The notes beneath the pieces were generated by a model. That model saw only the letters and a list, made by a program, of their open reading frames with translations, did no database searches and was not told where the DNA came from. A stretch of 64,000 nt of DNA from G016756615 sp050958605 (GTDB lineage Bacteria; Pseudomonadota; Alphaproteobacteria; Rhizobiales; Rhizobiaceae). Of this stretch, positions 48,932 through 58,199 are shown piece by piece (positions within the stretch are counted from its first letter, which is position 1; the number at the start of each line of letters is the position of its first letter). The stretch lies in contig NZ_JBJHDO010000006.1 of assembly GCF_050958605.1 (NCBI RefSeq), positions 305,631-369,630 of the forward strand. The letters run 5' to 3'. The translations under genes were made by a program, and so were the position numbers.

Positions 48932-49708
48932 TCACACCTGCAGGATCGAAGACACGAGGAGCTGCGTATAGGGCTGGCGGGGGTCGTCGAGCACGCGGTC
49001 GGTCAGGCCGGTCTCGATGACATGGCCATCCTTCATCACCATCATGCGCTGCGACAGGAGCCGTGCCACGGCAAGATCGTGGGTGACGACGATCGCCGCG
49101 AGGCCGAGATCCGTGACGAGCCCACGCAGGAGATCGAGCAGCCGTGCCTGGACCGAAACGTCCAGCCCACCGGTCGGCTCATCCATGAAGACGAGGCGCG
49201 GGGCGGTGACGAGGTTGCGGGCGATCTGCAGGCGCTGGCGCATGCCGCCGGAAAAGGCGCGGGGCTCGTCGTCGATGCGATCCTCATCGATCTCGACACG
49301 CGACAGCCAATCGACCGCCGTCGCCCGGATCCGGCCGTAATGGCGATCGCCGATCGCCATCAGCCGCTCGCCGACATTGGCGCCGGCCGAGACGGTCATG
49401 CGCAGCCCATCGGCGGGGTTCTGGTGGACGAAACCCCAGTCGGTGCGCATCAGGAAGCGCCGCTCCGCCTCGCTCATACGGTAGAGGTCGCGGAACATGC
49501 CATCGCGCATGCGATAGGCCGCAGTGCCGGAGGTCGGCAGAAGCCTGGTCGAGAGGCAGTTGAGAAGGGTCGTCTTGCCGGAGCCGGATTCTCCGACGAT
49601 GGCCAGCACTTCGCCCGGCCAGAGATCGAAGGAGATGTCCTCGCAGCCGATGCGCGAGCCGTAATATTTCGACAGCGCCGTGACGCGCAGAAGCGGTTCG
49701 TCGGTCAT
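48932..49708 (-). CDS. phnK: Phosphonate C-P lyase system ABC-type subunit
   Basis: A 258-aa ABC protein that binds the PhnGHIJ core complex. Walker A GESGSGKTTLLNCLSTRL, Q-loop VHQNPADGLRM, signature FSGGMRQRLQIARNL, Walker B LVFMDEPTGGLDV. Homology is to the DppD/OppD-like ATPases, as for E. coli PhnK. It follows phnJ by about 34 bases. Confidence 0.94.
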   Translation of the reverse strand: MTDEPLLRVTALSKYYGSRIGCEDISFDLWPGEVLAIVGESGSGKTTLLNCLSTRLLPTSGTAAYRMRDGMFRDLYRMSEAERRFLMRTDWGFVHQNPADGLRMTVSAGANVGERLMAIGDRHYGRIRATAVDWLSRVEIDEDRIDDEPRAFSGGMRQRLQIARNLVTAPRLVFMDEPTGGLDVSVQARLLDLLRGLVTDLGLAAIVVTHDLAVARLLSQRMMVMKDGHVIETGLTDRVLDDPRQPYTQLLVSSILQV

Positions 49709-49742
49709 TGCTTCGATCCCTTGTTGTAAACCGCCGTCACCA

Positions 49743-50621
49743 TCACGCCTCTCCCGCGAGATGGCCGCGATGTCCCTCTTCCCTGCGCTTCTCGCAGTGA
49801 TCGGTGTCGGAGCACACGAACATGTGGCCGCCGCGATCGTCGAGGATCACCTCGTCGAGATAAACCTTCCTGGCGCCGCACAAGGCGCAGGGTTCCTCGA
49901 AGGTCTGGATCTCGAACGGATGGTCCTCGAAATCGAGGCTCACCACGCTGGTGAAGGGCGGGATGGCGTAGATGCGTTTCTCGCGACCCGCGCCGAACAG
50001 CTGGAGCGCGGGCGACATGTGCATCTTCGGATTGTCGAATTTGGGCGTCGGCGAAGGATCCATCACGTAGCGGCCCTCGACCTTCACCGGATAGGCGTAG
50101 GTGGTGGCGATGTGGCCGTGCCTGGCAATGTCCTCGTAGAGTTTCACATGCATGAGGCCGTATTCCTCGAGCGCATGCATCTTGCGCGTCTCGGTCTCGC
50201 GCGGCTCGAGAAAGCGTAGCGGCTCGGGGATCGGCACCTGGTAGACGAGCGTCTGACCCTCGGCGAGCGGATGTTCCGGGATGCGGTGGCGGGTCTGGAT
50301 GATCGTCGCCTTGGCGGTCTCGGTCGTCACAGCGACCTCGGCCACCTTCTGGAAGAAAGCGCGGATCGACACGGCGTTGGTGGTGTCGTCGGCGCCCTGG
50401 TCGATGACCTTGAGCACGTCGTCCGGCCCGATAATCGATGCCGTCACCTGCACGCCGCCCGTGCCCCAGCCATAAGGCATCGGCATTTCGCGGGAGGCGA
50501 AGGGAACCTGATAGCCGGGAATGGCGATGCCCTTCAGGATCGCCCGGCGGATCATGCGCTTCGTCTGCTCGTCGAGATAGGCGAAGTTGTAGGAAGCGAT
50601 TTCGCTGGCGTGGGCGTTCAT
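49743..50621 (-). CDS. phnJ: Carbon-phosphorus lyase radical SAM subunit
   Basis: The catalytic subunit that cleaves the C-P bond of ribose 1-methylphosphonate 5-phosphate. 292 aa. The unusual iron-sulfur motif C-x2-C-x21-C-x5-C is intact: C245, C248, C270 and C276 (EEPCALCGAR ... FVCSDTDHC). The glycyl-radical Gly of the family is in IPGYQVPF (G36). All essential residues seem present, so the pathway should be active. Start ATG 50621 overlaps the phnI stop. Confidence 0.96.
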   Translation of the reverse strand: MNAHASEIASYNFAYLDEQTKRMIRRAILKGIAIPGYQVPFASREMPMPYGWGTGGVQVTASIIGPDDVLKVIDQGADDTTNAVSIRAFFQKVAEVAVTTETAKATIIQTRHRIPEHPLAEGQTLVYQVPIPEPLRFLEPRETETRKMHALEEYGLMHVKLYEDIARHGHIATTYAYPVKVEGRYVMDPSPTPKFDNPKMHMSPALQLFGAGREKRIYAIPPFTSVVSLDFEDHPFEIQTFEEPCALCGARKVYLDEVILDDRGGHMFVCSDTDHCEKRREEGHRGHLAGEA

Positions 50622-51727
50622 TCCGCGGCCTCCCGGCTTTCGGTCTCGGCATCGTTGCGGCCGTCATGCTCGGCGCGCATGCGGCGCACGAGATCGAGTT
50701 CGGCCTGGAAGTCGACGTAATGCGGCAGCTTCAGATGTTCGACGAAACCCGTCGCCTGCACATTGTCGGAATGCGAGATGACGAATTCCTCGTCCTGCGC
50801 GGCGGCAACCACGTCCTCGCCGAACTCGCGGGCGCGCAGCGCACGGTCGCAGAGCGACATGGCCATCGCCTTGCGTTCGGACTGGCCGAACACCAGCCCG
50901 TACCCGCGGGTGAATTGCGGCGGCGCCTTGGCCGAACCCTTGAACTGGTTCACCATCTGGCATTCCGTCACCCGGATGCGACCGAGGGTGACGGGAAACG
51001 GCAGTTCGGGAACTTCCAGCTCCAACTCGACTTCGCCGATGCGGACTTCCCCGACGAAGGGATGGTTGCGGCCGTAGCCGCGCTGCGTGGAATAACCGAG
51101 CGCCAGCAGAAACCCTTCGTCGCCACGCGACAGCGCCTGGAGGCGGATGTCGCGTTCCATCGGGAATTCCAGCGGCTGGCGCGTGATGTCGCCGGTCTCA
51201 TGATCGTCCGGCAATTCGACGTCGGTCTCGATCAGCCCCTCATGGGCGAGGATTTCCGAGACACGCGGCATGCGCTCGGCCGCCGCTTCATCACGCTGCT
51301 CGGACGCATCGACCGGCGCACCGGCGGCCAGATCGGGATCGAGAAGGCGATGCGTGTAGTCGAAGGTCGGGCCGAGCAATTGCCCGCCGGGAAGGTCCTT
51401 GTAGGTGGCTGAAACCCTGCGTTCCACCAGCATCGCGGCGGTGTCGATCGGCTTCGTGTATCCGAAGCGCGGCAAGGTCGTCCGATAGGCGCGAACGAGG
51501 AAGATCGCCTCGATCAGGTCGCCCCGTGCCTGGACGATGGCCAGCGCGGCGAGTTCCTTGTCGTAGAGAGACCCCTCGCTCATCACGCGATCGACGCCGA
51601 GCCCAAGCTGTTCCACCACCTGGTCGAGGCGCAGTGCCGGCACGGAACGATCGCCGCGCCGGCGATCGGCAAGCAATCTGTGGGCATTGCGGATGGCTGC
51701 CTCGCCACCCTTGACGGCGACATACAT
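50618..51727 (-). CDS. phnI: C-P lyase core subunit, nucleosidase/ribosylation component
   Basis: With PhnG, PhnH and PhnL this converts ATP and a phosphonate to alkylphosphonate ribose triphosphate. 369 aa, typical length. Starts MYVAVKGGEAAIRNAHRLLA, as in other PhnI; conserved segments PRFGYTKPIDTAAMLVERRV and QFTRGYGLVFGQSERKAMAM. I use ATG 51727; the open frame extends into phnH. It is two bases from the phnH stop. Confidence 0.94.
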   Translation of the reverse strand: MYVAVKGGEAAIRNAHRLLADRRRGDRSVPALRLDQVVEQLGLGVDRVMSEGSLYDKELAALAIVQARGDLIEAIFLVRAYRTTLPRFGYTKPIDTAAMLVERRVSATYKDLPGGQLLGPTFDYTHRLLDPDLAAGAPVDASEQRDEAAAERMPRVSEILAHEGLIETDVELPDDHETGDITRQPLEFPMERDIRLQALSRGDEGFLLALGYSTQRGYGRNHPFVGEVRIGEVELELEVPELPFPVTLGRIRVTECQMVNQFKGSAKAPPQFTRGYGLVFGQSERKAMAMSLCDRALRAREFGEDVVAAAQDEEFVISHSDNVQATGFVEHLKLPHYVDFQAELDLVRRMRAEHDGRNDAETESREAAE

Positions 51728-51729
51728 CG

Positions 51730-52329
51730 TCAGGCCTCCTGGATACGGGTGGTGCGCGGCAAACAAGCCACGCCTTCGGGAGCGGCGAGGATCACGTCGA
51801 CACCGCGCGGGAAACGCTGGTTGTTCTGCTTCCACTGCTCGACGAAGTGGCGCGGCAGCGGCGATGGCGAGAGGCTGGCCGCCTTTTCGATGCCCGGCCC
51901 CTCGAGCAGGAGTCGAGACCCGGCGGAAAGGGTCTCCACCTGCAGGATGAGCGTGGCCGAGCGGTCCGGATATTCCTGGGTGCCCTGCGCGAAATTATCG
52001 AGCGAGATCAGCTCGCCGGGCGCGGCGACAACCGCGAAAAGCGCCTCGTCGGGCGTGCGGGCCATCGGCGCGCCGGTATGGAAGCCGAGCCATGACTTCA
52101 CCGCCGGGGAGGCCTGGGGGAACGTATCGAGCCACAGCGGCGTATCGTGGTCGCACAGGGCCAGCGCCACCGCCGCCGTGCTCGGGCACAGGGGCGCCGG
52201 CGGCCTCGCGAGGACGGGCATCGGCCTTACAGAACCCGGTCGGGCCATGGCATCCATCACGGCGCGGAACACGATCTGCGCATCGAATACCGGATTGCCG
52301 AAACCGCCTTCGATCGTTTGAGCTTCCAT
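51730..52329 (-). CDS. phnH: C-P lyase core subunit PhnH
   Basis: A 199-aa core subunit, structurally required in the PhnGHIJ complex. Recognisable parts: GGFGNPVFDAQIVFRAVMDA, MARPGSVRPMPV, and WKQNNQRFPRGVDVILAAPE near the C-terminus, which is the family's best-conserved region. ATG 52329 overlaps the phnG stop; a TTG one codon upstream is less likely. Confidence 0.93.
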   Translation of the reverse strand: MEAQTIEGGFGNPVFDAQIVFRAVMDAMARPGSVRPMPVLARPPAPLCPSTAAVALALCDHDTPLWLDTFPQASPAVKSWLGFHTGAPMARTPDEALFAVVAAPGELISLDNFAQGTQEYPDRSATLILQVETLSAGSRLLLEGPGIEKAASLSPSPLPRHFVEQWKQNNQRFPRGVDVILAAPEGVACLPRTTRIQEA

Positions 52330-52799
52330 CAATCCTCTCCGCGCACCATGGTGAAGAAATCGACCTTCGTGGCAGCCGTTTCGGCTCGCCGTAGCCGGTC
52401 GGCCTCGCCGAGCACCGCTCGAAGCGGATCAAGCAGCTTCGCTTCGACATCGCCGCGCCTCGCCGGGTCCTGCCACAACGCGTCGGCAATCGCCGAAAGC
52501 CGCGCCTTCTCCTTGTCGCGGCCGAGCGCATAGGCGTGACCGATCTCGCCGGTGGAGAGCCGGACCGTGGCGCGCGTCACTGTCGCCTCGCCGAAATTGA
52601 AGGGAGCCCCGCCACCGCCGATGCGGCCCCGCACGGTCACCAAGCCGATCTCCGGCCCGCGCACCGCATGCGCCTCGACCTCGAAGCCGGCTTCGATCCA
52701 GGCCCGCTTCAGCGCGTCGGCCGGCGCCTGCGACATCACGGCCATGGCGGACTTGCGGGCCGCTTCGGCCTCTTTTTCCTGTCGTCTATCCACCTTCAT
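52329..52799 (-). CDS. phnG: C-P lyase core subunit PhnG
   Basis: A 156-aa subunit, first gene of the phn catabolic operon. The PhnG pattern is clear: VRGPEIGLVTVRGRIGGGGA, PFNFGEATVTRATVRL and IGHAYALGRDKEKARLSAIA. Start at ATG 52799 with GAGG upstream; the frame runs 36 bases further without a better site. The divergent phnF gene and its probable operator are 100 bases upstream. Confidence 0.93.
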   Translation of the reverse strand: MKVDRRQEKEAEAARKSAMAVMSQAPADALKRAWIEAGFEVEAHAVRGPEIGLVTVRGRIGGGGAPFNFGEATVTRATVRLSTGEIGHAYALGRDKEKARLSAIADALWQDPARRGDVEAKLLDPLRAVLGEADRLRRAETAATKVDFFTMVRGED

Positions 52800-52822
52800 T
52801 CGCGCCTCGCTCGATTTGTCTA

Positions 52823-52843
52823 TTGTTCTATACAACTGAACAA
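52823..52843. promoter_or_regulatory. Candidate PhnF (GntR/HutC) operator in phnG-phnF gap
   Basis: TTGTTCTATACAACTGAACA (plus a final A) contains TTGT-N5-ACAA (52823-52835) overlapping TTGTTC-N9-GAACAA. The AT-rich dyad sits midway in the 100-base divergent region, resembling the TATA/ACAA-type half-sites of HutC-group regulators. It could serve both directions. Confidence 0.5.
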
Positions 52844-52899
52844 ATTATACCTGGCTTCTAACCTGTGTCCATGACGTGTTTGTGACAGGAGGGAGAAAG

Positions 52900-53643
52900 A
52901 TGATGGAGCCCACCACGGTGGAGCGACGAAGCGGAGTGGCGCTGTGGCGGCAGATCGCCGACAGGATCCGGCAGGGCATAGCCGCCGGAACACTGGGCGA
53001 GGACGGCCGGCTGCCGCCCGAGCTCGTTCTTTCCGAGCGGTTCAAGGTGAACCGCCACACGGTGCGCAGCGCCATCGCCGCTCTGGTCCAGGAGGGCGTG
53101 CTGCGCGCCGAACAGGGCCGCGGCACCTTCATCGAAAAGCGCCGCCGGCTGAGCTATCCGATTTCGGCGCGCACACGGTTCTCCACCGGCCTGATGGGCC
53201 AGGCCCGCGACAGGCGCGGGGCGCTGCTGGCGCATGCCATGGAACCGGCGGATGCGCGGACGGCCGAAGCGCTCGGCCTCCCCCAGGATGCGCCCGTCCT
53301 GCGGCTGGAGATCCTCAGCGAGGCCGACGGGCGGCCGGTCTCGCGCGCCACGAGCTGGATCGATTCCGTCCGTTTCCCCGGCTTCGAAAAGGTCTTTGCG
53401 CGCACGGGATCGATCACGGCCGCCTTCAAGGCCTTCGGTGTCGACGACTATTTCCGAAAGTCCACTCTGGTCTCGGCGCGCCACGCCGATACCTCCGACC
53501 TTGCCGATCTCCAGCTTTCTCCGGGCGCGATCGTGCTCGTCACGGTGGCCATCAATGTCGATCCGGAAAATCTTCCGATCCAGTTCGCCGAGACGCGCTT
53601 CGCCGCGGATCGCGTGGAGCTCACGGTGCAGAGCGAGCCTTAG
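52900..53643 (+). CDS. phnF: GntR-family regulator of phosphonate catabolism
   Basis: A 247-aa HutC-subfamily regulator. N-terminal winged helix: VALWRQIADRIRQGIAAGTL, LPPELVLSERFKVNRHTVRS, GVLRAEQGRGTFIEK. The C-terminal UTRA effector domain follows (RLSYPISARTRFSTGL; LPIQFAETRFAADRVELTV). Start at ATG 52900, preceded by GGAGGGAG. Divergent from phnGHIJKL, the standard place for phnF. Confidence 0.93.
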   Translation: MMEPTTVERRSGVALWRQIADRIRQGIAAGTLGEDGRLPPELVLSERFKVNRHTVRSAIAALVQEGVLRAEQGRGTFIEKRRRLSYPISARTRFSTGLMGQARDRRGALLAHAMEPADARTAEALGLPQDAPVLRLEILSEADGRPVSRATSWIDSVRFPGFEKVFARTGSITAAFKAFGVDDYFRKSTLVSARHADTSDLADLQLSPGAIVLVTVAINVDPENLPIQFAETRFAADRVELTVQSEP

Positions 53644-53701
53644 TCGGTTGCCACGCTCCCGCCGGCGCTGATATCTCCGCCACGGCTTTTCCCGCGCGAA
53701 G

Positions 53702-56167
53702 ATGGAAGAAAGAGTGACAGATCTGCCCCAGCTTCCCGTCACGGCCGTCCTGCCGGCGTTGCGGAACGCGCTGGACGACGGGCCGAACGCCGTGCTCGTC
53801 GCGCCGCCCGGCGCCGGCAAGACCACGCTGGTGCCGCTGGCACTGCTCGACGCGGCCTGGCGAGGCGACGGCAGGATCCTGCTGCTTGAGCCGCGTCGCC
53901 TCGCCGCCCGCGCCGCCGCGCGGCGCATGGCTGCCCTGCTGGGCGAGGAGCCAGGCGGAAGGGTGGGTTACGCCATGCGGATGGAGAACCGGATCTCTAG
54001 TGCCACTCGCATCATCGTCGTCACCGAGGGCGTGCTCGCGCGCATGATCCTCGACGATCCCGAGCTTTCCGGGATCTCGGCTGTAATCTTCGACGAATTC
54101 CACGAGCGCTCGCTCGACGGCGATTTCGGCCTGGCGCTGGCGCTGGACGTGCAAGGCGCCCTGCGTCCCGATCTTCGCCTGCTCGTCATGTCGGCAACCC
54201 TCGATGGCGCACGCGTCGCCCAGCTGCTCGACGACGCGCCGGTGATCGAAAGCGAGGGACGCAGCTTCCCCGTCGACATCCGCCACGAGGAGCGTCCGGC
54301 CGGCATGCCCCTCGAGGACGCAATGGCGAAAGCGATCCGCGCCGCGCTGGCGAACGAGCCCGGGAGCGTGCTCGCCTTCCTGCCCGGACAGCGCGAAATC
54401 CAACGAACGGCGGAGAGGCTGGAAGGCAGGGTGCCGGAGAATGTCGACATCGCGCCGCTCTTCGGCCAGATGGACGGCAAGGCGCAGGATGCCGCCATCC
54501 GCCCTGCGCCGGCCGGCCGGCGCAAGGTAGTGCTTGCCACGGCCATCGCGGAGACGTCGATCACCATCGACGGGGTTCGCGTTGTTGTCGATTCCGGCCT
54601 GTCGCGGCTGCCGAAATACGAACCCGCCACCGGCCTGACCCGGCTCGAGACGGTGCGGGTCAGTCAAGCATCCGCCGCGCAAAGAGCCGGCCGCGCCGGC
54701 CGTACCCAACCAGGCGTCGCGATCCGGCTCTGGCGCGCCGAGCAGACGGCCGCGTTCCCGCCTTTCACGCCGCCGGAAATTCTCGAAGCCGACCTTTCAG
54801 GGCTGGTGCTCGACTGCGCCGCCTTCGGCGTCGCCGATCCGACGAGCCTCGCCTTCCTGGATCGCCCGCCCGCGCCGGCGCTGGCGGAAGCCCGCGGCCT
54901 GCTGTCGGAGCTCGGGGCGATCGACGCGAACGGCAGGCTGACGCAGAGCGGAGAGGACATGCGCAAGCTGGCGCTGCCGGTGCGGCTTTCGCATATGGTG
55001 GCGGAGGCCGCGCATGCCGGTCAGGCGCTCGACGCCGCCCTGCTCGCCGTGCTCCTGACGGAGCGGGGGCTCGGCGGCGATAGCGCCGACCTCGAGCGTC
55101 GTCTGGAACGTTTCCGGACGGAAAAGTCTCCTCGTGCGATAGCGGCCCGGCAATTGGCCGAGCGGCTGGCCCGCCAGGCGGGAGGTGGGCGGGGAGAGCC
55201 CGGGTCGGCCGGCGCGCTGCTTCTCCTGGCGTGGCCCGATCGCGTCGCCATGGCGCGCGGCGAGCGCGGCCGGTTCGTGCTCACCAATGGGCGCGGCGGC
55301 GCGGTCGAGGCGACCGACCCTCTGGCAGGAGAAAGATTCCTCGTGGTCGCGGATCTCCAGGGCAAGGCGCAGAACGCCCGCATCGCTGCTGCGGCCCCGG
55401 TCTCGGAAACCGATATCCGAACGGTGCTCGCCGGCCATATCGAGCGCAAGACCGAAAGCGCCTTCGATCCGGAACGCCGCGCCGTACGCGTGCGCGAAAC
55501 GGTCCGGCTCGGCGCTATCCTGCTTTCCGAACGCATGTTGCCAGCACCATCGGGCGCGGAGGCCGACCTAGCGATGCTGGACGCGCTTCGTTCCCACGGC
55601 CTGTCGCTCCTGCCCTGGAGCAAGGAAGCCCAGACGCTTCGCCAGCGCCTTCGATGGCTGCATAGCGGGCTCGGCTCCCCCTGGCCGGATATGTCCGACG
55701 AAGCGCTGCTCTCGCGTCTCGACGAATGGGTGCTGCCTTTCCTGTCGGGCGAGGCCTCCTTCGCACGCATCGATCCCGGCATCGTCCAGGCCGGGCTGAT
55801 GTCACTGGTGCCGCACGACCTCCAGCGCAGGATATCAGCCCTTGCGCCCACCCATTTCGACGCTCCTTCGGGCAGCCATGTGCCGATCCGCTACGACGGC
55901 GAAGCGCCAGTGCTGGCGATCCGCGTCCAGGAACTGTTCGGCCTCGACCGGCACCCCTCGATCGCCGGCGGCACGGTTCCCCTCACGCTCGAACTCCTGT
56001 CTCCCGCCCACCGCCCGATCCAGACGACGCGCGACCTGCCGGGCTTCTGGCGCGGCTCCTGGGCCGAAGTGCGCTCGGACATGCGCGGCCGCTACCCCAA
56101 ACATGTCTGGCCGGAAGACCCCGTCAATGCCACGGCGACGAACCGGGCCAAGCCGCGAATGAAATAG
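53702..56167 (+). CDS. hrpB: ATP-dependent helicase HrpB
   Basis: An 821-aa DEAH-type RNA helicase. Walker A APPGAGKTT (34-42), DEFH box at 131-134 (IFDEFHERS), SAT motif (VMSATLDG), and helicase-C motifs ATAIAETSITIDGV and QRAGRAGRTQPGVA. The C-terminal HrpB-specific domain (QELFGLDRHPSIAGGTVPLT) is present, and length is normal (about 800-850 aa). Substrate RNAs are poorly known. It starts at ATG 53702, 58 bases after phnF, on the same strand but probably unrelated in function. Confidence 0.95.
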   Translation: MEERVTDLPQLPVTAVLPALRNALDDGPNAVLVAPPGAGKTTLVPLALLDAAWRGDGRILLLEPRRLAARAAARRMAALLGEEPGGRVGYAMRMENRISSATRIIVVTEGVLARMILDDPELSGISAVIFDEFHERSLDGDFGLALALDVQGALRPDLRLLVMSATLDGARVAQLLDDAPVIESEGRSFPVDIRHEERPAGMPLEDAMAKAIRAALANEPGSVLAFLPGQREIQRTAERLEGRVPENVDIAPLFGQMDGKAQDAAIRPAPAGRRKVVLATAIAETSITIDGVRVVVDSGLSRLPKYEPATGLTRLETVRVSQASAAQRAGRAGRTQPGVAIRLWRAEQTAAFPPFTPPEILEADLSGLVLDCAAFGVADPTSLAFLDRPPAPALAEARGLLSELGAIDANGRLTQSGEDMRKLALPVRLSHMVAEAAHAGQALDAALLAVLLTERGLGGDSADLERRLERFRTEKSPRAIAARQLAERLARQAGGGRGEPGSAGALLLLAWPDRVAMARGERGRFVLTNGRGGAVEATDPLAGERFLVVADLQGKAQNARIAAAAPVSETDIRTVLAGHIERKTESAFDPERRAVRVRETVRLGAILLSERMLPAPSGAEADLAMLDALRSHGLSLLPWSKEAQTLRQRLRWLHSGLGSPWPDMSDEALLSRLDEWVLPFLSGEASFARIDPGIVQAGLMSLVPHDLQRRISALAPTHFDAPSGSHVPIRYDGEAPVLAIRVQELFGLDRHPSIAGGTVPLTLELLSPAHRPIQTTRDLPGFWRGSWAEVRSDMRGRYPKHVWPEDPVNATATNRAKPRMK

Positions 56168-56185
56168 GCCGGACTCCCGAGGGCG

Positions 56186-56566
56186 TCAGCCCACCGCAAT
56201 CGCCTCGATTTCCACCAGCAGATTCGGGGCGGCCAGTGCCTTGACGATCAGCAGCGTCGTTGCCGGTGGAGGTGATGGCAGGGCGCCTGCCGCTCCCTCC
56301 ATGAAGGCGGGGATCAGGCTCTCGTCGGTCAGATAAATCGTCACCTTGGCCAGCTTGCTGTTATCCATGCCCGCTTCCGCGAGCACGGCGTTCAGGTTGG
56401 CGGCGGCAATCTTCGCCTGCTCGACAATGCCCTCGCCCACCTTTCCCTGGGCATCGACCCCTACCTGCCCCGAGACGTACAAGGTGCGCTGAGCGCCGGT
56501 CGCAAGGGCTCCCTGGCTGTAATAAGGCGACTGCGGGTAGCCGGAAGGATTGATCATCGTCAGCAT
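56186..56566 (-). CDS. RidA/YjgF-family protein
   Basis: A 126-aa protein of the RidA (reactive enamine/imine deaminase) superfamily. TLYVSGQVGVDAQGKVGEGI and ANLNAVLAEAGMDNSKLAKV are typical. The canonical catalytic Arg of archetypal RidA would sit in a PxR segment near the C-terminus; here that stretch reads LAAPNLLVEIEAIAV with Asn instead of Arg, so it belongs to another Rid subgroup and may not be a deaminase. Start at ATG 56566, with GCAGGAG upstream. It follows the TetR gene closely. Confidence 0.88.
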   Translation of the reverse strand: MLTMINPSGYPQSPYYSQGALATGAQRTLYVSGQVGVDAQGKVGEGIVEQAKIAAANLNAVLAEAGMDNSKLAKVTIYLTDESLIPAFMEGAAGALPSPPPATTLLIVKALAAPNLLVEIEAIAVG

Positions 56567-56599
56567 GGAAATCTCCTGCGTAGGGGGTGAAGCAAACAT

Positions 56600-57184
56600 T
56601 CAGGCGCTCACAGCGCTGTCGCGCAAATTTCTCAGCCGGGAGAATTCCGCCCGGACCATCTCAGCCATTTCGGAGAATGACGTGCTACTGCGCGAAAGCG
56701 CTAGAATGCCGTGATAGAGGACTATGAGACGGGTGGTCTCGGACTTGGCCGCTTCGGCTCCCAGCTCGCGTTCGAGCACGCCGGCCACGCCTTTCCGCAC
56801 GAGCTCCAGAGCCTCCCCAAGGCCTTCCGACGCAACTCCACCCTCACGCCCGAACTCGACGATCGAGTTGGTGATGAGACAGCCATGGCCATCGGCCAGC
56901 GGCATTTCCAGTACGGACAGATAAAGACCCTCCAGCTCCTCCAGTCGCGCCTTGTCGCCGGCGAAGACCTTCATGCGCTGCCGCACGAACCCATCGACAT
57001 AGTGGGCGAGCGCGGCTCGGAAGAGGCCGGCCTTGTCGCCGAAAGCGTTGTAGATGCTGCCGGAGACGAGGCCAGTGCTTTTCTCCAGATCACTGATCGA
57101 GACATTCCTGTAGCCTCGCTGCCGGAAGAGATTGGCTGCCGAAAGCAGCACCGTGTCACGGTCGAATTCTCGCGTTCTCGCCAT
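56600..57184 (-). CDS. TetR-family transcriptional regulator
   Basis: A 194-aa regulator with helix-turn-helix VLLSAANLFRQRGYRNVSIS, DLEKSTGLVSGSIYNAFGDK, AGLFRAAL at the N-terminus. The C-terminal domain is a generic TetR helical bundle. It is followed by the RidA-like gene 34 bases downstream of its stop and preceded by a TTTTAGA dyad. It probably controls itself and the RidA gene; the inducer is unknown. Confidence 0.92.
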   Translation of the reverse strand: MARTREFDRDTVLLSAANLFRQRGYRNVSISDLEKSTGLVSGSIYNAFGDKAGLFRAALAHYVDGFVRQRMKVFAGDKARLEELEGLYLSVLEMPLADGHGCLITNSIVEFGREGGVASEGLGEALELVRKGVAGVLERELGAEAAKSETTRLIVLYHGILALSRSSTSFSEMAEMVRAEFSRLRNLRDSAVSA

Positions 57185-57206
57185 ATGGACAGTTTTAGAA
57201 CTTTCA

Positions 57207-57228
57207 TTTTAGAATGCAAGCTCTAAAA
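57207..57228. promoter_or_regulatory. Candidate TetR operator
   Basis: TTTTAGA-N8-TCTAAAA is a perfect seven-base dyad just upstream of the TetR start. A third arm, TTTTAGA, lies at 57193-57199. The gap to the IclR gene has no other visible feature. The position suits autorepression. Confidence 0.5.
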
Positions 57229-57388
57229 AATCAGGTAGCGCCCTATCGCCTTACCCACAACCGCTGGCCGCGCGACGGCGACGAGCCGAGCCAAGCCAAG
57301 GGTGAAATAGGCCGGGGGCTGCCGCGGGCAGACCTTCCCGAATGCAGTCCGCTTCGGCGTCACGACCGCATGACACTTCCACGTCAGA

Positions 57389-58171
57389 TCATTCACTCTG
57401 GCTTCCAAGCATCTGCGAAATGCGTTTCGCGCTCTCCTTGACCAGGGTGACGACCTTTCCAATGTCGAACTCCGGCGATGCCCATTCGGCGAATGCAGTG
57501 CTCAAGCCGGCGACCGTCCGCTCCGAGGCGTCGCGGATCGGAGCGCCGACGGAAACGACACCCGGTATGTTCTCGCCGGCAATCATCGCATAGCCCTGGC
57601 GTCGGATTTCCCCGATCTGTTCGATCAACACGGCTGGATCGGTGCAGGTCTTGGGTGTCACCTGCTCGAGCCGCTCTCCCGTGAGCAGCTTCTCGACCTC
57701 GTCGTCGGGAAGCCCGGCGAGCAGAACCTTGCCGAGCGCGGTGCTGTGCAGATAGGTCTCGCTTCCCGGCACGCTGCGGATGACGATCGGCCCCTCGCTT
57801 TGGGTCGAGAGAATGTAGACCGCACGCGCGCCGCGCAGCACGCCGAGATAACCGTTGAGCAAGTGTTTCGTCGCCAGCATGTCGAGCTCGGGCTTGGCCA
57901 CCGAGATCAAGCGATCCTTTTTCGTCAGGCTCCAGCCGAGGCCGAAAGCCCGATACCCGATCGAATAGCGGCGCGTTTCCTGATCCTGCGTGACGAAATG
58001 GTTCTGCGCCAGCGTGTTGATGAGCCGCTGGACGATGGTGGGATTGACCTCCAGCTGCCGCGCGATTTCACGGACGCCCATCGGAGCAGCCGCCTTGTCG
58101 AGGATGATCAGGATCTCCAGCCCCCTTTGAAGGGACTGGCTGCTTCCTGTGAGCTTTGCGCCCGCTACCAT
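57389..58171 (-). CDS. IclR-family transcriptional regulator
   Basis: A 260-aa regulator. The N-terminal winged helix SLQRGLEILIILDKAAAPMG, VREIARQLEVNPTIVQRLIN is followed by the IclR effector domain with YLHSTALGKVLLAGLPDDEV and GYAMIAGENIPGVVSVGAPI. It lies directly upstream (minus strand order after the M24 peptidase) and probably regulates the peptidase/TTT transporter region. The effector is probably a small carboxylic acid, as usual for the family. Confidence 0.92.
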   Translation of the reverse strand: MVAGAKLTGSSQSLQRGLEILIILDKAAAPMGVREIARQLEVNPTIVQRLINTLAQNHFVTQDQETRRYSIGYRAFGLGWSLTKKDRLISVAKPELDMLATKHLLNGYLGVLRGARAVYILSTQSEGPIVIRSVPGSETYLHSTALGKVLLAGLPDDEVEKLLTGERLEQVTPKTCTDPAVLIEQIGEIRRQGYAMIAGENIPGVVSVGAPIRDASERTVAGLSTAFAEWASPEFDIGKVVTLVKESAKRISQMLGSQSE

Positions 58172-58199
58172 GAGACAAATCCCGATTGCCCGGCCGATC